Shown: piece by piece, positions 1 to 10,773 of the stretch
Layout: every line of letters begins with the position of its first letter
Position numbering within the stretch: position 1 is the first letter of the stretch
Source of the DNA: Phoronis ovalis
Taxonomy: Eukaryota > Phoronida > Phoronidae
Direction: 5' to 3'
NCBI GenBank assembly: GCA_028565635.1
Contig: JAOXYB010081832.1
Span: 1-23,026, forward strand
Length of the DNA stretch: 23,026 bases
Notes under the pieces: model-generated
The model's input: the letters and a program-made list of their open reading frames with translations, nothing else
Databases searched by the model: none
Told to the model about the DNA's origin: nothing
Program-made: the position numbers and the translations under genes

Positions 1-160
1 AACATCCCTGAAGATAAGGACGAAGATACAATGGGGAAGATCAGTGAAATTTTGCAAACATATTTTGGTATGACATCGACGCGAAACCTGGAAAAGGAAT
101 TCGAATGGCAGGAAGCAGGTGCGCGAGTGTGGATTGACGGTTCGAGTTTACGCTGTTTAG
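1..160 (+). CDS. Partial exon at window edge, unidentified protein
   Basis: Frame 1 is open from the first base and reads NIPEDKDEDTMGKISEIL followed by about 35 more residues ending in SSLRCL. A plausible donor, TTAG|GTAGGC, follows at 161 and would leave phase 1. Base composition is richer in G and C than the flanking AT-rich DNA, as expected for an exon. The acidic, helix-like segment is loosely reminiscent of the RNA-binding part of LINE-type ORF1 proteins, but I cannot assign a family. The exon faces the 3' end of the minus-strand phosphatase gene. Its downstream exons are not seen here, so it could also be a stranded transposon or gene fragment. Confidence 0.4.
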
Positions 161-196
161 GTAGGCCTGTACAATATATATTAATATTTTATATTC

Positions 197-202
197 TTTA
201 TT
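197..202 (-). terminator. Poly(A) signal of phosphatase unit A
   Basis: AATAAA on the minus strand (tttatt on plus), about 180 bases beyond the TAA stop of unit A. It is the first canonical hexamer after that stop. Cleavage would fall just before the plus-strand exon that ends at 160. Confidence 0.5.
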
Positions 203-380
203 AAAAATAAAAAGTACGTGTAGATTTTTGAAATGCAAATATATATTTCGTAAATATTTAGTATCATTAACACATTAAAATTTAATGTAAATTAAATTAA
301 ACCAATTTAAACTGAAAATTACTGTTTCCCATGTTACATCCTAAATTAAATGAAAGTATTTTTTCAATTACAATTACATT

Positions 381-3300
381 TTATGGTTTTCGTGGATTTT
401 CTTTAACAAATTCATGCACTTTTGCTCCAAACTTATCAATATATGTCACGGTAATAAAATCACCTTGAATTGCTAAGCCAGTAAACCCATATTGCTGCTC
501 ATAGAAACACGATTCGGCTCCATTTGCGCGAAGGTCATTCAGAGCAGTTGGATCCGGACTGCGTATTTTGGATCCACTGCCGGACACGACGTAATCAACT
601 TTTCGGGAAGATGGCTCCCAAATATGTTCCAGGCCGTGGTCATGACCACAAATATACAGTGCTACTTTATGCTGATCCATCAATGGTTTAAAATGCTCAA
701 ACATACCACGAGTGCTGCTAAATCTACCATGAGAACCACGTGAAAACACGGGATGATGACCAACCACAATTATCCAGTCTCCCAAGGATTGTTCCAACTC
801 TTGTTTGAACCAAGCCAACTGGACCGCATCGTTACCATCTCTGCCAGTTTGTGTGTCAAGCATGATAAAATGCACTTTCTGAGTTGTGCCGATCATCCTG
901 TAGAACGAATAATACAAACTTGGAAAGTGCCATCTGCTATCAATTGCGCTTAGGTCTACTTGGTAATGAGCACGGTCATAGCGGTGATCATGGTTTCCAG
1001 CTATCACATACCATTTTGTCAGTAAAGCAGGATTCGTAAAAATATTTCTCCAGGTGCCATCTATGTCGCTATCAGTTACGCTGCTGATTCCATTCTCATA
1101 AAAATTATCTCCAAGAGCTAGAACAAACGCAGCGTTGTTGTTTTGTGACCATTCACCAATTTTTGAGGCTATACCCGACTGTTCAGTGCCAGGATTTCCC
1201 CAGTCACCAAGAGCCGTGAAAACTAATCTGTCACCTGACAGAGGTGGTGATGTGGCAGGTGGGCAAGTTAGGGAAGGTTCGGGTGTACCTTTTTCAAAGT
1301 AGTGAAGTGGCTGATAATTTCCTTCGCTTAAGGTGTAATAACCATCGGCATTGTAACTCCATGCAATCGATTCACGCAAAGTTTCATCAACCTTAAATGA
1401 TTTTTAAAGAATAATTACTTTGAGAAAAGATAAAATGTTATAATTCCCCTAAAAGAGAAACGTCAACATTATTAGTCTGAATTTAAAAAAAAATGGCGCT
1501 GTGGTTAATTATCTGTGGAAAGAAGCACACATTAGCGAGATGTGCCGTCATGTCATATACTGCATTGCATTGTACTGTGTCACAAAGAATAGTAATGATT
1601 TGGGTCGAAGCGCGGAAACAAACAATTGACAGAAATGGAAATTTATTTATCAACTTTTTGAATGCCTGACAAAATATATAACGTTTGTCTAACCAGGAGA
1701 GATATACTACACCTATGCGTTTGGAACTATGATTCGAACGATGTCAACATTGCTTTTAACGAAAATTTCAACCAGTCTAATACACACACACATCGAACCA
1801 ATGAGATTGAACCTAAAACAAGTTTACGTGTCTTATCCGGACGAGCTATACTGACCTGTGGCACAATTTTTGGTGCCCTCGATGTTATAACGTCAACTAC
1901 ATTTTCCCCAGGGCTTATTTTCCAGTAGTAGTTTTTACCATGATCAGACATGAGAACTTCACTACCATCACGTGATATATCAGCAGATCTAGGTGCTGTA
2001 TTGGAAGTTGACAACACTGGCATATCACGGGGATTGAGGAGTGTTTCTTCATTACCGCTGTTCCATCCAGATGAAGGAACCTATTTTTAAAAATTGAAGC
2101 CATTTTAACAGTATATGTCTGATATAATTTTAATATGAGTTATAACACATTAAAATTCTACCAGCTATCCATAACCATTACGTAATGAATACTCTCAAAC
2201 TGCATAAAAGCCCTATAAATTTGGTTAGTGCCGTAACTCGATCTAGATTCGTACTCATGACTAATAAATACGAAATGTTTGTAATTTTGCCATTATTAGT
2301 AACATAGGCCTATCAATCGATCTTCATATTTAGCATATTTTGTAGATTAATTTTGGCTCAGTCTGTTTACATCTATTAGTCTGTAACTATTTCTTGAATA
2401 GAAAAGATATATTTCATCATTTATTTTACCGAGTATGCGTGAAACAATCAGTACAATGCATGCCATATTTGGTAATGATACTGAATGTATTTTTAAATAA
2501 CGTAAATTTAAGATGGTATCTTTCTTTTCTTGCTGGCAGCAAGTGTGTAAAATCTAATGTTTAGTCAATATTTATAAATTTCACCATCCTTGAAATTTTT
2601 CTGTTTTTTAAATTTTAAAATTTCTATCTTAAGGGTGGTATGACATTTTTACATGACTTCTTTAAAGTAATTGTATATTTTGGTGCTTTGTGCTATCTTG
2701 AATAAATGAGATCGAGCATCAAGGGGAAAGTTCCTGCATGCATGGGCATCAAATTATATTATATAGTAGTTGCTATGCGGCCTAAGTACACCATTAGACT
2801 CCCCATCCAACTCAATACAAAAACGTTGTAACGTTCATGCACATATCAAATAGAGTAACATTCCCGGAACTATTACCTCTTCATAATGTGAGCGTACACT
2901 CTTTCATACACTACCAGTTAAGTTTTCGTACAGTCTTGTCCATACTGATTTTGCGAAAGTCGCGTTAGAACAAAATCAACCCATGAATTGCACTATTCCT
3001 GTGGCAAAAGGGCCCGAATTCAAATTCCGATTTTTAAAAAATTGTAATGATCTCTGGATTTTATTGCTTTAGTCACAAAGTACAACTTGTTGACATTACA
3101 AAACAACCAAAATTAGAACGCCACGTCCCCCCCCCCAACAAAAAGAAAAAAAGACGTGTATCAGTATGCCCGTACTATATATTAGTATGTAGTGTCAACA
3201 AAGCCTAGTGCTATGACATACTTAGACCATGTACTTCCTGCGAATGTAGCTCACAAAAGATCAAGGAAAGAAAAACACAATTAAATACCTCATATACTCT

Positions 3301-3915
3301 TGGTTTGCTACCTGCGCTAACAGTTTTGATTAGATAAACAGTTCCCTGCTCATCAACCATGAGTGCTTCACAATCACTGGAGTGAGGCCATTTTGCTTTC
3401 ATCACATCTGGGGTAACCGTGCCTGTGAACAATGTATCTGGCTCCTTTACACGGTACAGCGTTACAATAGTATTAGCTGCATATCCGGTATCCACTACAT
3501 AGATATAATCACTGCCATCCGGGCCTTTACCAACAGCCAAGTCTTCCCAGTCCTGCATGGATACAATATATCGGGTTACACTTTCTACAAGTTTGTGACA
3601 GTTCAATAACATATCATAATTTGTATATTGCTGAAGACAAACTTGCAAATATTTTCAGTAAATCATATATACACCATGACATATAATTGAATCTTTAAAA
3701 TTATATTACCCTATTTTCAGCACCGTCTAATGTCAGCATAGCTCTTCGACTACCGCTAACAGTAGAAAAGGCATAGATTCTTGGCTCATCACCACTGTCA
3801 TTTATAACCCATAGTCGAGTCGTATGTTTCTTACTTGAACCTAAACCAGAGGCTTCTGTGACTTTGCTCGTGCTTATGGTGGTAGCTACTATACCGTCTA
3901 AAAACTGGGCCTCGC
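381..3915 (-). CDS. Propeller-TRAP fusion, unit A (no intact leader exon)
   Basis: Exons are 3915-3710, 3552-3289, 2080-1856 and 1391-381, all with GT-AG borders and phases identical to unit C, giving about 567 residues. Exons 1-3 and the start of exon 4 form a beta-propeller-like domain (EASGLGSS, RLWVINDSGD, DWEDLAVGKGPDGSDYIYVV, SDCEALMVDEQ, SRDGSEVLMSDHG, REAIAWS-type repeats). The last exon holds a TRAP/purple acid phosphatase domain with all five metal-binding blocks: GDWG, GDNFY, GNHDH, VGHHPVF and GHDHG. The linker is Pro-rich. The reading frame is open across all four exons. A signal-peptide exon is expected 250-300 bp upstream, but only an eroded, frame-disrupted version is seen near 4188-4230. 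Unit A may instead be spliced from unit B's phase-1 end at 4633. Likely role: phosphomonoester hydrolysis in the secretory or extracellular compartment (family inference). Confidence 0.85.
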
Positions 3916-4187
3916 CTGAAAAAGGAATGTTACGTTAACGTATTTATAGCTATACAATTAACTTCTATCAATAATAGTATAATATATACATGTGGGTTTA
4001 AGTCATTTAGTGATAGTGAATTTAGTTGCACATCTAAAAGTTGAGAAGGCTCAATTAACCAGACGGAACAACGATAACAAAACATGTAGCTGTAAGGCAA
4101 CACAATGCTCCCCTACATATAACATAGAATTAAGTTACTGTTTTTTGTTTATAGGTAGAATATAAATGTGTATAGTTGATTAGTGAC

Positions 4188-4266
4188 TATAAATTCACAA
4201 AATACAGTATAAACATATCTGTATACGTAGGTAGTAATACTGAAAAGTGTAATAATTTGTTTATCA
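4188..4266 (-). pseudogene. Eroded promoter and signal-peptide exon of unit A
   Basis: This lies where unit A should have its first exon, about 270 bp upstream of exon 3915-3710 (240 bp in unit C). On the minus strand GATAAACAAAT (4266-4257) matches unit D's TATA region. AGTATTACTACC follows, with AGTATTACTATC at the same place in unit C. A short hydrophobic reading MFILYFVNL then runs to TATAGTCAC, which aligns with unit C's TATAGTAAG donor. The GT remains but the phase has changed. Joining it to the next exon would create an immediate TAG stop. The homology is judged by eye and short, so confidence is modest. Confidence 0.4.
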
Positions 4267-4621
4267 GAGCTTCGTTCAACTATTAACAATAATACAAAAT
4301 GGTGTTTACAATGGCCATCTGTCAGCTGAGGAAGCTGTTATTGTTTAGGGTTTCTGAGTAACGATTTTATAATTATTTTCAAGTACGATCATTAAATCCG
4401 TAATAACCTATAAGAAGCAATGCATAATCTGCACTCTCAGGTGCATGCTTCTATAGTCACATTACACAGTACACCTGGGATAATTTATTATAGATAGCTA
4501 GTGATCTATTCATTTGTATAAAATTGTCTTATTGTTTTAGGTTTATATTTTTGGCATTTGTTACACTATTTTCCAGCAGTATTGAAATGCTCATTCAAAC
4601 GTTATTTTAGACCTTCAATCT

Positions 4622-7600
4622 TCAGAGTGTACCTGATGTTACGGTAGTAATAGGTGGTGGCGGCGGAGTGGTAGTCGTAGTGGTAGTGGGTAGTGTTGCA
4701 TCTCTTTCAAAGTAATACAGTGGTTGATAGCTTTCTTCGCTTAGGGTGTAATAACCATCGGAATCGTAACTCCATGCTATAGCTTCCCGTAAAGGTTCAT
4801 TTACCTTAAATGATATCATAGTAAAACTAAACTTAGTTAATTTAAAACACCGCGATCACATTAGGAGTTATCAGTAACGAGCTTACACTAAACCTTAGTG
4901 GAATACTGGATCCCAACAACGAAGCTGAAAGATATATTGTTCTTGCGTTGGATTTTGTCTAAAAAATTACTGGTCAGATTGAAACAAGCAATTGTGGAAA
5001 CGTTTATATGCACCTGAAAAGCAAAATTTTGAATATGAACGTCTTTAATCCAAACATATTTTTAATTTTGTAACTTGAAAAAGTACCGGGTCCATTTCAA
5101 CGAAACTTGCATCAAGATATTTGTTAGGTTCTGAAGATGAAAATGTGCACTTAAAAAACTGGCGCCCGTCTTGGATTCAAGATGGCTATCAAATATCTAC
5201 CAGTACGCAGTTTGCTCCTGGTAGATAAATAGAAATAACTCAGAATGAACTAAACCATTTACATCTCATACATTTATACACTAGCTGTCCTAAAAAGTAC
5301 CAAGTACTAACCTAACTAAACACAATACAACGATAATCCAAAAAATAGTTTCCACCTAGAACTAATTACTAAATTGAACATTATCAAGGCATTGCACCAA
5401 AAGTGTTGACGAAATGTAGTAACGTACAGTTCGTAAAACTGAGGAAATTTGGAGCACGAATGACAAAGGATGTAGTTACAGAATAGTTCTTAAACACCAT
5501 CTTAAATGAATATGAGCTTAAAGCTATATTTATATTTAAAAAAATTACAATTATTACAAACCTGAGGTACAATTATTGGTGCTCTCGATGTTATGACGTC
5601 CACAATATTTTCCCCAGGGCTTAGTTTCCAATAGTAGTTTCTGCCATGATCAGACATGATGACCTCAGTGCCATCACGTGATATATCAGCAGCTCTAGGT
5701 GCTGTATTGGAAGTTGACAACACTGGCATGTCACGGGGATTGAGGAGTGTTTCTTCAATACCGCTGTTCCATCCAGAAGAAGGAACCTATTTGTGAATTG
5801 AAGTTAGTTATATGCATCCAATCTCATTTTCGATAAATATGGTAAAATATAATAAAAGATCCTAGCAGATATAAACAAAAGTGTCCGATTACGTTATTTA
5901 TCTATTCAAAATGAAACAAAAATATTTTTGTTCAATTCGAAAAAGAGTTTTCTCTGGGTTTTCTTCTTGATCAGTCAGTCGCTTAGTATATGCGGAAGAA
6001 TTTATTAAATCCAGGCCCACCATCTAATAACCTGTGTCTAATCTATGAAATCACTTTTTGAATTTTTTTACATTGCAGTTTCACAACTTTGCAAACAAGG
6101 TAGTACAATGACATATTATGTTTAAAAAACTCAGTTAACAATCGTGCAATGTAAATATTTGGTTTACATTTAAAATAACCATAATAAAGATCAAATGTTC
6201 AAAATTATTTCATATTATTACATGTGGATGGGCATATATTTAAATATATTCTATTTACAACGTGTAAATCATACCTCATAAACTCTGGGTTTCCTGCCTG
6301 CGCTAACAGTTTTGACTAGATAGACAGTTCCCTGCTCATCCACCATTAGTGCTTCACAGTCACTGGTATGAGGCCATTTTGCTTTCATCACATCTGGGGT
6401 GACTGTGCCTGTGAACAGGGTGTCTGGCTCTTTTACACGATACAGCGTTACAATAGTATTGCTTGCATATCCGGTATCCACTACATAAATATAATCACTG
6501 CCATCCGGACCTTTACCAACAGCCAAGTCCTCCCAGTCCTATACAGATACAAGGTTACATTGTGAACACTGTCACTGAGGGTAAATGCTATTACCACTGC
6601 AAGTGTTTACGGATCAATTACCTTGTCAGATAACTGAAAATTAATATTTATTTTGTTTTCTAGTGCAAAATCTTGTTAAAGACGCCATAAAGATTTCTCA
6701 GAAATCACCTAACAGATCCGCAAAAGAGGTCATTGTATTCGGTTGAATACCGTTGAGCTATCCAGTGCGTGTGGCAAAAGTGCTCATTATTTTAAAATAA
6801 TTTGAAAATAATGTAAATTGATATACGTATTCATAAACAGTGAATCTTGTATGGATGAGAACATTTTAATATTACCTTATTTTCAGCACCAGCTAATGTC
6901 AACATTGCTCTTCGGCTACCGCTAACAGTAGAGAAAGCATAAATTCTTGGGTAGTCACCCGAGTCATTTATAACCCATAGTCGAGTCGTATGCTTCTTAC
7001 TTGAACCTAAACCAGAGGCTTCCTTTACTTTACTCGTGCTTATGGTAGTAGCTACTACACCATCTTTAAACTGGGCATCGACTGGAAAATCAAGAAAATG
7101 TTCCTCAATTTATCAGCAGATGAAATGTACAGGTACAGGGAGCAAAAATGTGTTAACTGGTGTTTATTAGCATATTAACGTTTTTAAATGAATCTATGAA
7201 ATATTGTAATATTTTTATCAACAATCTAAAGTGTCTAAAGCATCGCTAAAATAGCGGTGACTTTGAAGTCTTAACATAAAAAAGATATTGTTACTAATTT
7301 CTATAAAACTTCATACAAAAAGAGCCATAATAATAAAATTCCAGCCAAAACGGCTGAATAAAAAATGGTCTGACGCACATATGCATGCCATCGCAAGAGA
7401 GGGAGTCGTTTGATTAAAATCCGTTCAAATAGTGGAACGCTAACCAATAAATAGATAGTTCTAATGTATTTGAATGTGAATTTTAAAAAAACGAGTCCTT
7501 CAGTTTTTACCGCATTTAATCAACCAATTGCAACGTGACCTGATTTTTCATAAGGGGTCTTTAAAAGATTCCTTTTATTGTTGAAATGTTGATTTTCAAA

Positions 7601-9118
7601 ATGTTAGATATAGCCTCCATGCCGAGGTCATTGAGAAAATAATTCTAAGATTCTGCGTTGCTACATGTAAGTAATAATAATTTACGTGTAAATTATGAAA
7701 ATCTATATATCCTAAAGCCAAATGTCATCACCATCTATACGTAACTAACTATGAAGATACAAGACTTATGGAAAGGGAAATTGACCTGGCACACCATAAG
7801 TACAGGAGAAACAGTAAATGTACCTGTCCTAGACTTTTTATTTCAATACGCCTCGATGGGCTTGGTAAACACAAAAATATATCTGGACGAACATTTCTGT
7901 AATATATAGGTATTTAAAAATTTATCCTACTTCAGCTTATTCGACAAAACTTTGTCATCAAGAGCTTCGTTTAATTTTTCCAAGTACACATATTTCAAAC
8001 ACTTTTAGCTCGAATTATAAAAAAAAACGTATGACTAAAAGTGATACAAAAGTGCCGGATACTACTGTTACACGTAGTGTCTAAAATGTTACAAATATGT
8101 TACAGTTATATTTGCTTTTTTAAATCTGATCAGGAGTCAATTGTTAAGACATGCTGTTTATATTGTAATAAAGTATAATATTTGTCTGCTGATCACTGTT
8201 ATATAATAGGCTACATTTATTTAATTTGATGAAAGATTTTGTCCGAAGAAGTTTAATTATATTATTAGGAATGCACTGTAATTTTATTCCAAACGATGAC
8301 AATAAATCACTACATCTTGTAACCCACCGGTTTGCGTGCTTTTTGTTTTTTAAGTTTGTTTAACATTCAAATTTCCTAGGTCGTTCTAAATGATCGGAAT
8401 ATTATTTTTAGAGATACAACTTTTTAACTGGAGTTTTCAAAATATTGCGGAACACAGCATAATATCATGGGGAAAAATAAAAATTGGTTCGATTTGCACT
8501 TGTGATTTTGAATAAAAACATTTACACTAATAAAAACAATTGCGATTCTGAATCAGATTGAGCTTGAAACATTGTTTTTGTCTGGCGCTATGAGTATGAA
8601 ACATGGCAAAGACAGAATCACTGTTAAAAATTAAGCTACTTTTATAATAAGACAACATTTGTTCTATTTCAAAAAAGAAAGTCTCCATTCGAATGTATTA
8701 AAGAGCTGTTTAATATTATTTACAAGTAAGTGGCTTAAATTTGTAAAAACTATGTTATCGTTAAGTTACTGGATTCACTTGTACCTGTGTGCAATACTAA
8801 TCTACGTCTTCGCTGTTCTGTTTATTCAAACAGCTCTTTAACATTTTTCTTTAGTAATTTAAAATCGGTTCCGTCACTCAGATATATGCTTTAATACGTA
8901 AATATTGTACACGGGCGTTACCCGCATGTGAAAATCTTAACCGTTAATCTCAAATGTCCTAGTCACAAATATGTACTAGGTTCCTTATTACACATTAGTT
9001 TGTATCTGATAGACAAAGTAAATGTAGTTAGAAAATAACCAAATATATATCTTTCCTTACCGTAATTAATACAGACCAGAACCAGAACACAAATAACAGT
9101 AAGCTTCGAGAGCGTCAT
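4622..9118 (-). CDS. Secreted propeller protein, unit B (no phosphatase)
   Basis: Exons are 9118-9061 (signal peptide MTLSKLTVICVLVLVCINY, phase 1 donor G|GTAAGG), 7081-6876, 6538-6275, 5786-5562 and 4804-4622, giving 311 residues. The first intron is about 2 kb. The propeller is complete and near-identical to that of unit C (EASGLGSS, NDSGDYPRIYAF, DWEDLAVGKGP, SDCEALMVDEQ, ADISRDGTEVIMSDHGR, EAIAWSYDSDGYYTLSEES). Exon 5 ends in a low-complexity linker of seven Thr, five Pro and ITTVTSGTL, then TGA. No phosphatase follows before unit A. The terminal TCAG|GTACAC at 4633/4632 is a possible phase-1 donor compatible with unit A's first exon. The product could therefore be a propeller-only secreted protein or the N-terminal half of a B-A fusion. 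The start ATG lies about 40 bp below a TATA box. Confidence 0.8.
7082..9060 (-). other. Long first intron of unit B
   Basis: About 2 kb of AT-rich DNA between the signal-peptide exon and the first propeller exon. I see no convincing exon. It holds a spaced inverted repeat (8698-8841, listed separately). Unit D has a first intron of similar length, whereas unit C's is 237 bp. A long first intron is therefore a B/D-type trait. Confidence 0.6.
8698..8841. repeat. Spaced inverted repeat in unit B intron 1
   Basis: TTAAAGAGCTGTTT at 8698-8711 is repeated as its exact reverse complement AAACAGCTCTTTAA at 8828-8841. Near-matching A/T flanks extend the arms a little. The 116-bp spacer has no clear coding content. 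It could be a small foldback or MITE remnant or a structured intronic RNA. No target duplication was identified. Confidence 0.5.
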
Positions 9119-9153
9119 GATTAAAATGACAACAATTAAGAAAAAAGTCAGCA

Positions 9154-9161
9154 GTTTATAT
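9154..9161 (-). promoter_or_regulatory. TATA box of unit B
   Basis: ATATAAAC on the minus strand, about 36 bp upstream of the unit B ATG (9118). Unit D has the same arrangement, GTGCATT followed by ATATAAAC, and unit C has TATATATAAA at a similar distance. The spacing predicts a very short 5' UTR. Confidence 0.55.
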
Positions 9162-10500
9162 TTTTTACTCGAATGCACTATTCTGTGACGTTTTTTGTTT
9201 TGTAAACCTACTACCCAGAAACATAACAAAAGGAATTGTTATTCAGCTCATAAAAAGGCGTTTTCTTCCAAGATAACCAGTACTATACTTAGAAGCTGTC
9301 ATTTATTTAGTCAGGAAAGACTGGTAGTACCAGCCGGAAAATATAAGAGATAATTACTGACGCGTTTGCAATGAACCGTATCTTAAATTTTATAATGTGA
9401 CTTTTTCAGTTACCATTTCGATATTAAAAATAATAACAGATATTAAATTTTAAAACTGTCGGTGACAGATGTAGTAAATAACAATAGTAATCAATAGTAG
9501 ACCTCCTCAGATTATTATCACAAACTCCCTGTTATAAGTCCTATTAAAGTGCATACTTTTATGTTTTAATTTTCCAGTCCGTTAGTGTTAAATTTATGTT
9601 AATTTAACTTATTTTAATAATAATCAGGCATGCGCAAATAAATAATACGCACGACTTGAACGTACTATCTATCCTTGTTTGGCACCACACAATAAGCACC
9701 TCACTATCTAGAAGGGTTTATGCTTTTCTACCAAACAGTAACCTGGACAGAAATTTGTGTATATCTACTCCTACGAAAATCGCAGACCAAACCCTGATTT
9801 TCAGCAGCTTCATACATGGTTTTCTTTTGCTTGTTTTGCAACATAATTTGATATGCAATATAATGATTAAAATGTTAATATATCATGAGATGTATAGCTT
9901 TCATCCTGTGACCTGAATTAATGAAACTTATTAACTTAGTTAGACAAGGTAGCAGCGACTAGATAGTGTGACATATATCTGTCATTGTGCAATTATTATG
10001 TGACAGTGGCAAGCTAGCTCTGGGCTTTGCTCAGAATGTGCGGATTGCTAGACAATTTTGAATTCGTAGAGTATCATTTTTTCCAAACTTAAACCTTAAA
10101 TTCTTCAGTGAAAAACAAGTGAGAATCACAGTTTTCATACTACATACCCACCTCATTTCTTCTTACGCAAACCCGCCTCTTCTCTCCACTTAACCATCGA
10201 CATGTTTGCCAATAACTGTGTTAGCGAAAACAATAAGATAGACCTGCTACTTCTAGTCCTCACTAGAGTCTAATAATATTTATTTTGATGACACATAAGC
10301 ATGCCAATTTAATTATTCTTTATTAGTCGTGATACTGAAATATCTAATGATATACTACACTGCATACGTTTTAGTCAGTTATTCGAGTAACGGTGCTGTT
10401 AGTGGAATTACAATTCTTTAAAATGACCCATTATATTGTTTTCGGTAAAATGTTAGCATCGATCCCTTTATTTGTCAGATTTCTAAAAAGACTACATTGT
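9162..10500. other. Intergenic, no gene seen
   Basis: AT-rich DNA upstream of the unit B promoter. Short open frames occur on both strands but lack family motifs, convincing splice context or coding-like composition. It probably contains distal regulatory DNA for unit B, but no specific site can be supported. Confidence 0.5.
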
Positions 10501-10520
10501 AAATGAGGGGGTAGGGCAAC

Positions 10521-10773
10521 GCTCGCTGCTCGCACTTAAGAATACAAATTGACAACCAAAAAAAAAAAAAACGATTCCCAAAAAAAAGGTCGCCAAAAAA
10601 AATCGACAACCAAACAAAATAAAAAAATGACGTCAAAACAAAATAGATCACTAAAATTAAAGAAAATATCCAAAACAATGTTCGCCAAAGACAATGCTCG
10701 CTGCTCGCACTTAACAGACCAAGGCAATGCTCGTTGCTCGCACTTATTAACAGACCAAATGCTCGCTGCTCGC
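10521..10773. repeat. GCTCGCTGCTCGC interspersed tandem array with A-rich core
   Basis: Four copies of GCTCGCTGCTCGC(ACTTAA) start at 10521, 10696, 10729 (GCTCGTTGCTCGC variant) and 10761. TTAACAGACCAA repeats at 10711-10722 and 10747-10758, giving units of about 33 bp. Between the first and second copies lies an A-rich stretch with runs of up to 14 A and repeated CAACCAAA-type words. The GC-rich words contrast sharply with the AT-rich surroundings, so this is probably an inserted repetitive element or short satellite. The open frames across it are low-complexity. Confidence 0.6.

Noticed and set aside
492-953. Plus-strand open frames over the phosphatase exon of unit A
   Set aside because: They are antisense shadows of the conserved phosphatase exon.
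2529-2543. CTTGCTGGCAGCAAG palindrome
   Set aside because: Seven-base arms with a one-base centre are too short to call functional in this much sequence.
3127-3136. Run of ten C followed by A-rich stretch
   Set aside because: A simple homopolymer with no further structure.
3382-3609. Plus-strand open frame, repeated at 6368-6565 and 13410-13607
   Set aside because: It recurs only because it is antisense to the conserved propeller exon; splice structure and motifs support the minus strand.
5160-5215. GCGCCCGTCTTGGATTCAAGATGGC segment with near-palindromic TCTTGGATTCAAGA
   Set aside because: Possibly part of an old dispersed repeat, but no boundaries, duplications or second copy are visible here.
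8963-9229. 88-codon minus-strand frame through 9061-9118
   Set aside because: Only the 58-nt part starting at MTLSKL is the signal exon. The upstream part is promoter and the downstream part is intron.
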